A DNA stretch of 64,000 bases from Datnioides undecimradiatus (lineage: Eukaryota; Chordata; Actinopteri; Lobotiformes; Datnioididae). Under the pieces are notes generated by a model, which was not told the DNA's origin, ran no database searches, and saw only the letters and a program-made list of their open reading frames with translations. Where the stretch lies: assembly GCA_008933995.1 (NCBI GenBank), contig WARS01000063.1:2004833-2068832 (forward strand). The letters run 5' to 3'. Below are positions 12,813 to 25,500 of this stretch, piece after piece (position 1 is the stretch's first letter; every line of letters begins with the position of its first letter). A program made the translations under genes and the position numbers.

Positions 12813-15485
12813 ACGCAGGTTTTCTCCACATCAACCCAAACAGGCTGCAGTTCTTTGAGTACGAGTCCATCTCTTTTACTTGTGCTGGGTTTCACAGCCC
12901 AGCCGAATGGAGAGTGATGAGTGAGAGTCCCTCAGCTCGATGGGAGACAGCGACAGGATCGTTGAGCATTACACCAGCCTTTGAGTCGAACAGTGGAGAA
13001 TACTGGTGTGAAAACAGAGACGGAGAGAGAAGCAACACTGTCAGCATCACTGTCACTGGTACGATTAGCAAACACTAACTACAGCAACACTCACAGCTGC
13101 TGGAGGGCTGGAAACATACTCACAGATCTGGAGTTACATCCAGTAACTACTGTGTTTCATTGTATTTGTCATGATGTTACAATGACACATGGAAAAGCTG
13201 CAGGGTCACATCCTTTCTCAATAAGTGTGCCGTGGGGGTTCAGTCTGCCAACTGATCGTGGCCTTGGAGCAGGAATGGTAACTGATTTTCATCCATATCG
13301 TTGAGGTGGTGATGTGATCCTTGACAGTCCTGCTCTCCCTGTGATGGAACGACAGACTGTCACTCTGCGCTGCAGAAGAAAGGGAACTTCCTCCAAGTCC
13401 CCAGCTGATTTCTATAGAGATGGAAACTTCAGTGAGACTGGATACGCAGGCATGATGACCATTCACAGTGTCTCCAAGTCCCATCAAGGACTCTACAAGT
13501 GTAGTATCTCTGGAGCTACAGGAGAATCACCAGAGAGCTGGCTGGCTGTCAGAGGTAATAGTTTTATTTAACAATAAACATAGTATTCTACTTTAACAGA
13601 ATGGAAAACCATTCAATCTTAGTGCATTCATTGTAATATGATGAGATGATGAGATTTCATCCAAAAAAGGACATTTCAGGCCAGTGGTGGCCGCTCTGAG
13701 GCTAAACTTGAACAGAATTCTCTACTCCCGCACCTCAAGCCACAACATCTCAAGAGGGTCAGGAGAGCCCTCCTTCTCCTCATCGCCCCAGCCCTGTCCT
13801 GCTCTCCATCCTGCTATCGGTTGTCTTTGCCGTTTTGTGCGTGGCTCTACTGCTCTTGCTGCTCGGCCTACTTCGGCGACGGCAAAACAGAGGTACAACA
13901 AAGTTTGAGTTGAGTTTGCTTTTAAACATAGTACCTCAACGGCTACAAACATCCATTAGTCGGTGAAACTAATAGCAAAGTCATGCAAAGGTATAGAAAA
14001 CCTCATTTAGGAAGTTTCACTGTAAGCCCGACATTACATTGCACTAACTTTTGCCACAAAGCTGTCAGCAGGATGGTATTAGCGTTCTTTATTAGATGCA
14101 TCTTAATCATTATTCCAAAAAGCAAACCTCAGTGTCCAACACCAGATGAGAATGTCATGGTGGATGGGTACACGTCATGTGTTTCATCCAGTGCCAGTGC
14201 AGGAGATACAGTAATGAGCCTCAGGTGTAGCAAAGCATGGAGTGTGGGTGTGGATGCCTGGCTGGTGGATGCGTGTGCAGGACACCACAGCAAAGTTGTG
14301 TTTGGAGAACCACAATTTTTCCATGGACACATTGGGGCATTGTCAGTGAACCTAATGGGATTTTGCAGAACTTTGGCTTCACTGACACCGTTATGTTCCC
14401 TTCATTGCACAGAAGCTTGTGTTTCTTCCGAGCTACCAACAAGACAGTCCGAAGCAGGTGAGTGTCAAACAGTCAACAAACACATAATATTTATATTTTA
14501 TAATACTGTCCTTTATTGAAAGTAATTTCTGTAACCCTGTACTCCAGCCTTAAAACTCACTTAACTCTGAAGTATCGCAATTCATTGATTTCCAGTGCAA
14601 ATTTAAATGTGTCTGTCTTACTACTACTAAATCCTTTTCTCATTATTTTTATTTGTTTCAGTGCTTGAACATGCAAGTCTAGCAGAACCACAAATACCCA
14701 TATATGCTAGCATCAGAAAACACAACAACAGGTATATCTTTGACATTATCCTATTTTTCCAATAATTTTCCATGTTGACGCAGTAGTGACAGTTTGATCA
14801 CGCCATAGTGAATCAAATTTAGATGCCAAGGTATAATGTCACTGTTGAAAGCAGAAACAGTTTAACTAATCTTTCTTTGAGCCAGGAAACATTTAGGCAA
14901 ATTCTTTCAATTAACCAAAGACTTTGACTGGCATTAAGAGAAATATAACTATAGGTGTCATCAGCAAAGTAATGGTTTAAAACACATGTAGGTGTATTTT
15001 ACACATATGCCATTGTTTATGTCTGTCACAAACCCAACTACCTGCTCATTAATCAAATCAAAGTCTTTCTGTTGAAATAAGTTCTAATGGTGCATGTTTT
15101 AATGTTTTAGGCTGCCAAGAACCAATTTAGTGGATAACACAAACAATGCCACATATGCTGTTGTCACAAAACACGAGAAGGTATTTTATTATTTATTTAT
15201 TTATATTACTTGATGGATAACCTACTTAAAATCTATGTTATATTTTAGTTATTAACTTTAAATGAACCTTTTAGACCTCAAAGAGCCTGTCTCTATGATA
15301 TTTGCTTGTACATGTACATGGAGCACAAACAATATCTCGTGGTAACACTTTGGCGCGTTATTCATGAAGACTGAAGTGTTCATTCCCATGCATCTAATAT
15401 CATTTCTTGTTCTTAACCTTTTCCTGTGTTGATCACTATATTTGTTTGTGTGTTCTAGGACACTGACAGCACAAACACTACCTGA
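12813..15485 (+). CDS. FcRL-b: two-Ig Fc-receptor-like receptor, signal exons not found
   Basis: Exons are 12813-13058 (Ig D1), 13306-13554 (Ig D2), 13716-13892 (stalk and membrane), 14413-14457, 14662-14731, 15111-15180 and 15459-15485 (tail, TGA). All join in frame to 294 codons plus stop. D1 has [19 protein letters not shown] and SGEYWCE. D2 has [20 protein letters not shown] and GLYKCSI, the Fc-receptor D2 pattern. The membrane exon has a Pro/Ser-rich stalk, then [20 protein letters not shown]. Tail tyrosines are in IPIYASI and ATYAVV, both lacking a standard residue at -2. I find no signal-peptide exons upstream back to BTNL-3, where a LINE remnant sits, so the gene may be 5' truncated or use a distant start. 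D1 and D2 are nearly identical to those of FcRL-d. AATAAA at 15866. Confidence 0.72.
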
Positions 15486-17357
15486 AGGATGTAGTAGAGA
15501 CTGTGTTGCAGCACTGGTAAACTGTGTATAAGACAGAGAGGGAAATGGAACAATACTTAAGCGTACTGCAGTAATTTGTAACTTCTCTTTTCGTATTATG
15601 TCTGATACACGGTGATCATTGGTTGTCATGAGTCTGCTGGCCCAAATGTCTCTACAATACACAGAAATTAGTTTATATTGAGCTGGTTGTTGTTTAGCTA
15701 GTTGTTTGGTGTTTATTCGATGCAACCCCAATCCTGTGTACATCACCTCTGAGCTCTGCTGATGCTTTTCTCTTTCATTGATCAAATAACACCAAAATTT
15801 GGAGAAACTTTATTTCTTTTGGAGTCAAAGAAGTCTGACGGTTTCAAGTCTCCAATGAACAGTGAAATAAATAAATACAAACACTTTTGTCCAGTTTACA
15901 TGAAGGTTTACAACTAAAGAGAAAGGCCCTCTCTCATCATTAGTTTTAGTGGACTGGCTGTTGACTGTAGTTTAAAGTAGACTGACATTGTTTTTTATCT
16001 GTGAGCTTCTACTGAAAAAACAGCATTGGAGTCTATTTTTAAAAGGCACCAGTGAGGAAGGAACAGTTAACCCACTTTTATCTGTTCTCACGTCTAATGT
16101 TGCTGTTGCAAGCGCAGGACAGGGCTGCTGCTGCTTTGAGACAGAGTGCAGACCAAAGAAGTGACGCTCATTTAATGTGTGCATCCGAGGCTCAATGCTG
16201 CCCTCCAAAGTCCACACACTGTCAGTGACGGAGAAGCCTTCTTTACATGTGGAAACAAGATTAACAGCATTGACACAAGCTTGCATCTGATCTGATAAAA
16301 ACAAAGGCCACCATTTACAAAATATGCAGGCCAAGTTCGACATCTGCCTTCAAAAAGAACGCCCCTCAGTCTCTTGTTAGGAAGGAGGCATGTTGATCTT
16401 TCCAAAGTTAGAATAAAACAAACAGCGTTCAGCTGAGTTTGTATGATTTTATGTACGAGATGCATTCAAAATGTTCTCTGCTTCAATTACAAGTGTGTTT
16501 TCAGTGTTGAGCGCTGCAGCTGTCACAGTTCAGGTGGTTGGTGCTGAGTTTCCTTCCACAGTCTCCTCAGGATGAGAGAGTCACAATACTTATCTGTTCC
16601 TGAGTCTCAATCACAGAGCAGTCACAGGAGGACAACGTGAAGGTCACAGCTCCAACTAAGTGAGTCTAAGACCTCATGTATACCTTCATCTGTTGCACTG
16701 CGTATCTCTATGAAACAATGTTTACCTGATCCCTGGGCTGTTTTGATCAAACGAAGGATTTCTTAAGTTCAGCTGTCAAATTTAAATTCAGTTTGAAGTA
16801 CTCTTTGATGCAGAACGACAGAAACACAGCTATAGGCCTTTTCGGAGCGGTACTACCCACCTGAGAACCAAATAGTCGACAGGTTTTTGTTGTGGAAGTA
16901 ACATAAATCAGGCGGCCAACTGGTTTAGCAACATACCCTCTGGCCAACATTCAGCAACAAGTCAGGACTGTGCCATCGAGCTAACTTTTCACACAGGTTG
17001 TTAAAAATTCAAGATGCAAGGTGTACTGGCTACGACCTGGAAAAGTTCCTTAAAACGGTTAGAAACTTTGATTGTTCACAGTCACAGCACTGTTCCCAGT
17101 GCACATTAGAAATGAACATGCTTTCCAATCAGACATTTTAGTTTTGATTACAGATTTCAGACAAGGTTTGGTCCACGCAGACTTTCTTTAGTTGCTGCTG
17201 TTATTTTTCTTGCAGCTCCGTCTTGAAGAGAAACTCACATCTGACACAGTCTCAGTCTCAGAAACGAGCTGGGCAGGAAGAGGAAGTGCACACCTTCACC
17301 GTGCTGTATCTCTGCTGCAAGTTCAGTCTGATGATCAGACATCAGCAGCCAGTCAAC
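15486..17357. other. FcRL-b 3' UTR and FcRL-c promoter
   Basis: A poly(A) signal candidate AATAAA lies at 15866-15871. The middle holds long non-coding minus frames (15258-15785, 15972-16343) without recognisable domains. The last 90 bases contain the FcRL-c promoter elements listed separately. Confidence 0.5.
17275..17331 (+). promoter_or_regulatory. FcRL-c promoter: ETS/PU.1-like box and initiator
   Basis: GGAAGAGGAAGTGC at 17275-17288 matches the PU.1/ETS core (AGAGGAAGTG) and sits about 70 bp before the ATG. TTCAGTCTGA at 17322-17331 resembles an initiator, and there is no TATA box. The same pair of elements occurs in front of other FcRL genes in the window. TATA-less promoters driven by PU.1 are typical of myeloid and B-cell genes; the use here is inferred. 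Confidence 0.55.
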
Positions 17358-20300
17358 ATGGAGGTCAGAGCTCTCTGCATCAGACAGCGTGAGTATGAAG
17401 TCTGTCTAGGATCACTGCATCTGGAAAACAAATAATGTGAGCGTTTTGGCTTGAAGACATGAATCTGCATAAATAAAAGTACCAGTGTCTGTCCTCTCTC
17501 CAGTGATGACTGTACTGCTGTTGCTGCCTGCACAAGTTCAGCACAAACCTGGTAAGTGCCTACTTATAACTTAAGCATTTGATTGCATTTTATATCCAGT
17601 TTGCACTTATGTTTCGTACAAAGTTACGTTCTAGCCACTGGTGCGCTTCACGATCTGTTTTCATCTGTTTTATCTCGTTTATTAGAATTCGACATTTCAA
17701 ATTTCGTCTCATCACATTTTTCTTTCTTCCTCTCAGATAAGACTTTCCCTCGTATCGTTCCATCCAAACTGCAGCTCTTTGAATACGAGTCAGTTTTTAT
17801 AAACTGCGAGGGCTTTTTCAATGACTTGACCAAATGGCGAGTGATGAGGCGGATCAGGGGAGCCAATACGGTTTGTAACAGCAAAAGGCCAATCGCAGGA
17901 CCCTGCACCATTACAACTGCTTATTCAATGGACAATGGAGATTACTGGTGTGAAGCTGAAGGAAAGAAGAGCAACACCGTGCAAATCACAGTAACAGGTA
18001 TGTTTAGCAAATAACTTCAAAAATAAACAACTTATTTTGTAAAATATACTCTTTTAAGCCAATATTATGAACTAAAAATGTCAAATAAAAACATAAAAAA
18101 CAACTTTTGACATTTTTGTCATTGACCAAAAACAACCCTTGCGGAAAGATCCAGTCAGTTGAAAATGAAGCTGGTTGAGGAAGCTGTCTCAGCTGTTTAG
18201 TTGTGTTGTAAAATACATTTTAATGTAACCTATGGGTAGAAACTTAACACAGCCCAAGTATGTTTTTTGTAAAAGCAGAAAATTTGAATTAAACCTATTG
18301 ACTAAAAATTAAGATAGTGTTTTTGGGTATGTGAGATGTAGGACCATCCAGTCTGAATATGCTGGCCTGGAGAGAAGGTATTCTTTGTGATGTTTTTCAG
18401 CTGGTTTGGTGGTCCTAGAAAGTCCCACTTTACCTGTGTTGGAGGGAGAGCTTGCAACTCTGCTATGCAGGAACAAGAACACGTTCAAGTTTAAAGCAAA
18501 TTTTTATAAAAATGGCACCACTGTTGGCAGCAGCTCGACCGGAGAAATGATCATCGCCAGCGTGTCCAAGTCTGACGAAGGATTCTACAAGTGTAACATC
18601 TCTGGAGTTGGGGAATCAGCAGAGAGCTGGTTAGCTGTCACAGGTTGGATCATTTACGTTTGTTCTGATATACTTTGGGGCTCCTTGCAAGCCACAAGGA
18701 CTTTGAGGAGTTCCCAAAATTCAATGTTCCCAATACAAAACTGTTTTTAACCTTACCTGCTGATCAGCTGGTTCTGTAATCCTGGAGAGTCCTGCTCTTC
18801 CTGTGATGGAGGGAGAAGCTGTGACTCTGCTCTGCAGAAACAAGAAGACCTCCGAACTCAAATCAGACTTCTATAAAAATGGCTTCCTCATCAGCAGCAG
18901 CTTGACAGGAGAGATGATCATCCCCAAGGTGTCCAAGTCTGATGAAGGACTTTACATGTGTGAAATCTCTGGAGCGGGACAGTCAGCAGAGAGTTGGTTG
19001 GCTGTCAGAGGTGAGAGATCACACAGGTTCTACTGTGTACCTTGTCTGTGCCATTTCTATTTTATATTTTAGGTGAAAGGTTTTATAAGTTAGTCCTTGA
19101 GCCTTGACCACGTGGCAGGTCAGGAGTGCGTGCACCATGACCTTGTCCTCCAGGGTCGTCTGTCAACACTGCATTGTTCTAAAGTGTCTGAGCATGTTTG
19201 AACTCTGGTGCGATGGTTCAACACCTCACCCACTCTACTCGATAGACTTGGCTGCACATATTGTTTTGGTTGATGTCAAAATACTGTTTCATCACTCACA
19301 TCGTTACAACACACAAGGTTTATTGTGTTTTTTTCCAGCACACCAAGAACACAGTCGCTCCTCTCATGTGATCATCCTCCAGATGGTTGTCACTGTTTTG
19401 CTTGTGGCGCTGCTGCTGCTGCTGCTGCTGCTGCTGGTTGGACTTCACTGTGCAAAACACAGACGTACAAGATGTAATATATGTTTTATTAATTTAGTGA
19501 CTGAAACTCTCAGTGTGCAAAAAGTTATTTTACAATAGTTTGCAGTTTAGCAAATGAAGTAGAATAAATCCCCAAGAGTGGTAACACTGTGTGTAACACT
19601 ATGCATATGACTGACTCTTCCTTCTAGCAGCTCAGATTGAGGTTTTATGTTGTCTGTTGAAATATATGTGACTTTTTGTATATTATCATATTTCAGTGTC
19701 TTCAGAGGCCAGCGGAGGTGCTCTACACTTGGATGATGCTGTCAGTAATCCCAGCAAGAAAAAAGGTACTTTACTATTACTGATGACCTAGAATGCTACT
19801 TCGTATACTTGAAATCATACAAATATAAAACTTGATAAAACACCCTACAGATCAAAGTTTGCAGGAACGGTTTTCTAATGAGAAATGTGACATTTTAAAG
19901 GGCAAACTTTCATTTTTAATCTTCTTTAGCCTGTTTCTGCTTCAAGAGCTTTAGGCGCCAGTGATAATTTTAGCTTCTTCTTCAGCATCTCAGACAAAAA
20001 CCACACAAGAAACCCACAGACAGAAGCAGGTAGATGGGTCCTTCAGTGTAACAACTCGTGTGTTGGCTGAACCTATAATCGACCAGTAAGCTATGTCACA
20101 GCCACACAGTCACAGTTGTTTGAGAGTTACAAAAGTGCAAGAGAGCCAGAACTTAACTGTGAAGAGCTTCATGGGGTGTACAATAACAGTGTTTACATTT
20201 GTCATCAAGCTTTTAATAAAACGTTTCACTCATTCTAATGGGAGAAGTGTATGCATGTCAAGATCAAATGACCAAAACCTGACTATAATAACAAGGTTAA

Positions 20301-20810
20301 CAAAAGCAACACTTGTCACAACTGTAAAAACTATAAAGCTGAGTATCGTCTGCATAGAATATTTTAAAAAACTATGTGAATTGTGTTTTAAGTGAAAACA
20401 TACACAGAAAAAACCAAAACTAATGGGCCCAAGAGGTGAGCGCTGGGGTAACGGCTTTTAACAGCACTACCCAAAGTGGGGCTAACACCTTCTAGTGAGT
20501 CTTTTCTGTATCTCACATTCTCTCAGTCAGATAAGGATAAATCATTGACTCCACCTGTAAGACTCAACAAACATAGCCACAGCATAGCATCTGCTGTTTG
20601 CCAACACAGCCTATGAGGATTCTTACTGTGGAACCCAGAAGAATAATCTTTTGCTGCTTTTATTTACATTTTCAAACTGAGTCTCTAGCTACTCTGTTTG
20701 TTTTCTCTACAGGAGCCGTGGTTTTCTGCTCTGCTGCAACACCAGTTGTCTCTGCACGACCCAACCCACTTTTATCAGAAGAGGATCACTTTTATTATAC
20801 CATTGATTAG
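17358..20810 (+). CDS. FcRL-c: three-Ig Fc-receptor-like receptor
   Basis: Exons are 17358-17388 and 17504-17551 (split signal peptide, MEVRALCIRQLMTVLLLL...), 17737-17997 (D1), 18401-18643 (D2), 18768-19010 (D3), 19339-19464 (membrane), 19697-19765 (tail) and 20713-20810 (tail, TAG). They total 372 residues in frame. D1 has LQLFEYESVFINC, TKWRVM and GDYWCE, plus an extra Cys pair (TVC...GPC). D2 and D3 are tandem copies of the Fc-receptor second domain (LESP, LLCRNK, SKSDEG, SAESWLAV). It is the only gene here with three Ig domains. The membrane segment is a (CTG)9-encoded leucine run. The tail ends FYYTID, a motif shared with other FcRL tails. A possible extra exon at 19986-20029 was left out because its phase breaks the frame. 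Confidence 0.85.
19410..19436 (+). repeat. (CTG)9 repeat coding the transmembrane leucines
   Basis: Nine uninterrupted CTG codons encode a poly-leucine stretch inside the FcRL-c membrane helix. It is a trinucleotide microsatellite within coding sequence, so length variation would change the membrane span by whole residues. Confidence 0.9.
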
Positions 20811-21935
20811 GCAGGAGTTAGGCAGATGCTTGCCTACAGTGTGTTTGCGCTAGTAAGTATTGATATATGTCACGACAGGCCTCTGTATTAAAAACTGCTT
20901 GTACAGCCATGTTTGTCCGGCTGAATTCAGTGAAACCACAGTCAGTTTGGTTTGTAGTAGCTTTTAAATTAACTTTTTTATGCTTGTATTGAGTTGTTTC
21001 ATCTTTTCATAGAAATATTTGTTTTTTTAATTATTTCATCACCTCTGTAATGCTCATGTTTTCTTCATACTGATGTTTAAACATAATTGAGAGTATCAGA
21101 TGCAGTCCTGTCTACATTCATAACCAAAGACGAAGGGTCTTGTAGGATATAAAGATATAAAGCCAGTAAAATGAGTCTGATTAATAATTAATGTAAGTGT
21201 GTTTCTTACCACTAATCATCATCTTCACCACCACATCACCCGCTCGTCAGCCGACTTAAACCATCAGTGTCTATTTTTATTGTAGTGACACAGTACGTTG
21301 TTCTCTCTGCTCTGCTTGTTGACACGTCTGAAGACGCTGTTCATAGCGACAGACCCGCTGCTGAGTTTAAATACACTCATTGTGGTGAACAACCAGCGTG
21401 GTGCTGTTTGACCTTCAGGAGACACGCTGACTGTGTCCGATGACAGTAGTTAAGCTCGATGCATGTAGTGAACATCTAATGGTACAAGAACCTTTTTAAA
21501 AGAGGACACTTGGATGCAAACAAGTTGATAACTAATAAAGGTTTTCTCATTTACTGTATGTCCAGTTTTAAATTCCATTTGTGAACACACAGATACAGAG
21601 TTATAGTAATGCTCCCTATGGTCTGTGTTTCCTAAGCTAGATTCATGGGTTGTTTGACGCATCCTGTCTGAAAAATAGGTCCCCAAATAAGGCCCAAACA
21701 CTGTTTTTCATCTGTATCACAGCATTTGCACAGAGTGGGTGAAGTTTAATGAACTTTCTTTTCCAAGTCTTGAGTCTCATTCTCATTTTGACTTAAAACT
21801 CAGCCACATCTTCACAAGTGCACATGAACATCCAGTCCTCATACGTCACAAAAGCAGAGTTATTGAAGACCCACAACAAAAGGACAAAGTGTGGTATTCA
21901 ACTATTATATATACCATTCACTGACCAACAAGGGG

Positions 21936-22045
21936 CCTGTAAAGTGCTGCCTCATGACCTGTAAAGTGCTGCCTCATGACCTGTAAAGTGCTGCCTCATG
22001 ACCTGTAAAGTGCTGCCTCATGACCTGTAAAGTGCTGCCTCATGA
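21936..22045. repeat. 22-bp tandem repeat, 5 copies
   Basis: The unit CCTGTAAAGTGCTGCCTCAT plus GA is repeated five times without a single mismatch, covering 110 bases. It ends 490 bases before the FcRL-d start codon. The perfect identity points to a very recent expansion, so it is probably a polymorphic minisatellite. Confidence 0.95.
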
Positions 22046-22449
22046 AAGTGAAATTCCACCTTAATCTAACTGGACTAATTATAACACGGGTACAGGACTG
22101 ACAGAGCACTCAAAGGCAGAAACAAAGACAGGACTATCTGCAGTATCGAAGCAGCGAAGCTCAAGATGTCCTGACTTCTACCTTCAGATAGTCATCAAGC
22201 ACCTTGAATACTAGATCCTACATTCCCTGCAATGCAGCATAGTAGTGACTTCAGTTAAACCTTCCATAGCTGGTACGTGATACACGACTTTCCTATTAAA
22301 GATGAAAAATGTACTTTCATTCTGGTTTGCGCAGATGCACCCAGAAACACGCAGACTGGCTAAATATGGATGCTTCTGTCCTCCAGAGCTGCTGTGATAT
22401 ATTAAAAAAAGCACTTCAGATAGTAAAAAGTGCTGTGGTCTCCACTGTG

Positions 22450-22508
22450 CACAGGAAATGGAGGGACCACAACTTCAACAACATCACGTCTGCTTTCATT
22501 TAGTCTGA
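22450..22508 (+). promoter_or_regulatory. FcRL-d promoter: GGAA box and initiator-like site
   Basis: CACAGGAAATGGAGGG at 22450-22465 holds a GGAA core in the same position as the PU.1-like boxes of FcRL-c, e and g, but it matches the full PU.1 consensus less well. TTTAGTCTGA at 22499-22508 corresponds to the initiator-like TTCAGTCTGA of the sister genes. There is no TATA box. Confidence 0.45.
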
Positions 22509-22535
22509 CATTCAGACAGCCAGCGGCGGGACGTC

Positions 22536-25500
22536 ATGGAGGTCCCAGCGCTCTGCACCACTCTGTGTAAGTACTGACTCTGTCTTTGTTTTGTATCTGG
22601 TCATATTTTGGGCCCTTTGCATGTTTCTGTCGTGACATTTACGTCTGTTTCACATTCTTTTTGTCTCTGCAGCGGTGAAGGTACTGTTGCTGCTGGCTGC
22701 AGCTCAGAGCTGTTACTGTGTTCACAAAGCTGGTGAGTTGAAGTTTGTTCAGAAACATCAACAGATGAATTGAACATTTAACATTTAAACATTATATATG
22801 AAAATACTTGTTGTTCACACAATGAATCTTTCTTGCGCACTAAATATGACACATCCTGTATTATTTCATGTTTTTCTCTGTTACAGACGCAGGTTTTCTC
22901 CACATCAACCCAAACAGGCTGCAGTTCTTTGAGTACGAGTCCATCTCTTTTACTTGTGCTGGGTTTCACAGCCCAGCCGAATGGAGAGTGATGAGTGAGA
23001 GTCCCTCAGCTCGATGGGAGACAGCGACAGGATCATTGAGCATTACACCAGCCTTTGTGTCAAACAGTGGAGAATACTGGTGTGAAAACAGAGACGGAGA
23101 GAGAAGCAACACTGTCAGCATCACTGTCACTGGTACGATTAGCAAACACTAACTACAGCAACACTCACAGCAAAAGTGTTCAGTCAAACTGCTGCAGTTT
23201 AGTTTGATGCACTTTGTGTAACACACTGAATCATTGGGAGAGAGCCTCATGCCCTGCTTCTATAAAGGTTCTTGAATATCAGCCTGTAACATCATGTCAT
23301 AACATCCTTTCTCAATAAGTGTGCCGTGGGGGTTCAGTCTGCCAACTGATCGTGGCCTTGGAGCAGGAATGGTAACTGATTTTCATCCATATTGTTGAGG
23401 TGGTGATGTGATCCTTGACAGTCCTGCTCTCCCTGTGATGGAACGACAGACTGTCACTCTGCACTGCAGAAGAAAGGGAACTTCCTCCAAGTCCCCAGCT
23501 GATTTCTATAGAGATGGAAACTTCAGTGAGACTGGATACGCAGGCATGATGACCATTCACAGTGTCTCCAAGTCCCATCAAGGACTCTACAAGTGTAGTA
23601 TCTCTGGAGCTACAGGAGAATCACCAGAGAGCTGGCTGGCTGTCAGAGGTAAGTGATAACAATGTTGTAAAATGGCCAATACTTCATCCCAAATTAATTT
23701 CAATTGTCTTGTTAGATATGTGCTTACGCTAAAAGGTATGCCTAGCGAGAAGCCTGTTTGGCTTTAAGACATATTTGTTTGTGGCATAAATTAAATAATT
23801 CCTCTGGGGCGTTACATTATTCTCATGTTGTTAACAGCATATGTTGGTCCACCACCTCAAGGTGAGGGTCACATCACCTTACACCATCAGGGTCAAGAGA
23901 GCCCCATTCAGCTCTCCGTCCCGATATCGGTCGTCTTCAGCGTCGTATTTCTGGCTGTGCTGCTGTCGGTGGTCGGGCTACTTCAGTGCCGAAAACACAG
24001 AGGTACAGAGAAAAGTCACTTTGGAGGATCTGACTGCAGGCCCCTAAAAAAGTCAAAATCCTGTTGGGATTACTGTATAAATGGAAAGTTTCCACACATT
24101 TATTTTAGTTTAGTGCAACTGCAGGGAGATGTATCTCTTACACAGCATGCACACTGCGCTACAGCTCTAGTGCCTAGTATTTCACAATTAGAAATACTGT
24201 CTAGTGTGTTTAGGTAAGATATACAATGAAAGGTGACTGTTACTGAGCTTCTCAATCTTTGTGTCCGACTTTTATTTGATGAAAACTCAGTCACAGATTT
24301 TGCCTTTTTATTGGTTCAAAAATTTGGGAAAGTTTGTTTTAAAAAATTCCATGTTTTTCCTCCTAGTTGCATGCTTTTCCTCTGAGATGCCAAAAACCAT
24401 AGCAGTTCCAGGTAAGCCTTGGATATTAAAGTAATTCAAATCATTTACATAGGGTATTACCTTTGTTGTAGAAACTGTGGTAAAGTAGTATTTCCAAATG
24501 AGTTTGTCCCACAAAACTAAATTAAATTGTTTATACGTAAAGATTCATGTGAATATATGCATTTTACCACAACTGTTGAAATATGCTTATTATTGCTGTT
24601 TATTGCAGCCTGTGAACACGACAGTGCAGCTGAACCATCTATATATGTCAATGTCACAAACCAAAGGAAGAAAAGAGGTTTTTTCCTTGACTTCATGTTA
24701 TTTTCTTTTCTTTATCTAATTCACGATTTATCTTCATCTGCAAGCACCTCTGCTGAAAAAAACTAAATTTTGTTAAAATACGTTCATTATTATTGTGTTT
24801 CAGCCCATGAACATGCTAGCGCAGCAGATCCACCCGTATGTGCTAATGAGGCACAGCACACGAAGAGAAGAGGTATTTCCCTTACTTTGTGTTATTTTAA
24901 CTTCTTCAGACATGTTTTGAATTTGAATGTATATTTGTCTGTTTTCCACCAGTGAAAACTACTTCTGGTGAAGGACAGTATGTTTCAGCCAGTGAACAGT
25001 GTAGCATTGCAGATCAACAAATGAGTGTATATGCTAACATCACAGCACACAAGAAGAAAAGAGGTATGTCCATCCCTTAATAACATGACCTCATTTACAC
25101 AAGATCTGTGTTTAATCCATGTCACACTTAAGGCCACAGCAAGAGACTAAGACATGTTAGAACTGGGTTTGAATCATAGTTCAAAGAACCACAGCATCTA
25201 TGTATCTGCATCATTAGGCCTCATCTCACGTGTAGCATCAGGGTCTATTTTTAAGAGTGTGGGTGAAACAGGGAAACTGTCTTGTTCTTTGTTCTGTCTG
25301 TTCCCACAGAGGAACAGAGCTGCTGCAGCTTTTAATCAGACTAACTGTGGTTGACCTCTGACTCTGGGGTTTTACTTTTAGGAAGACCTTTGCTGAAGTG
25401 GTCAACCATATAAGTGTCACGACCTATGATAAGATCAGTGTTGATATAAAACTGAATTTAATGTTTATCCAGCTCCCAATACCAACCAGTCAAATATACT

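Larger units (their letters stand above)
20811..22535. other. FcRL-c 3' region and FcRL-d promoter side
   Basis: No gene is seen. Sequence near 21230-21430 resembles the stretch at 35095-35290 upstream of FcRL-f (both discuss similar 'cttcag...gctctgtctgc' words), suggesting duplicated flanks. A 22-bp tandem array lies at 21936-22045, and the FcRL-d promoter elements are at 22450-22508. Confidence 0.5.

Noticed and set aside
13983-14519. 178-codon plus frame across the FcRL-b tail region
   Set aside because: Only 14413-14457 has splice sites and homology to FcRL-d. The rest of the frame is intron sequence without a recognisable domain.
15258-16465. Long minus-strand frames in the FcRL-b 3' region
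   Set aside because: No domain, no splice context and no paralogue in the cluster; probably chance frames.
19986-20029. Possible extra cytoplasmic exon of FcRL-c between acceptor ttcag and donor gtagat
   Set aside because: Its length leaves phase 0, while the last exon at 20713 must be entered in phase 1 to give the conserved FYYTID ending. The block also recurs outside exons near FcRL-g.
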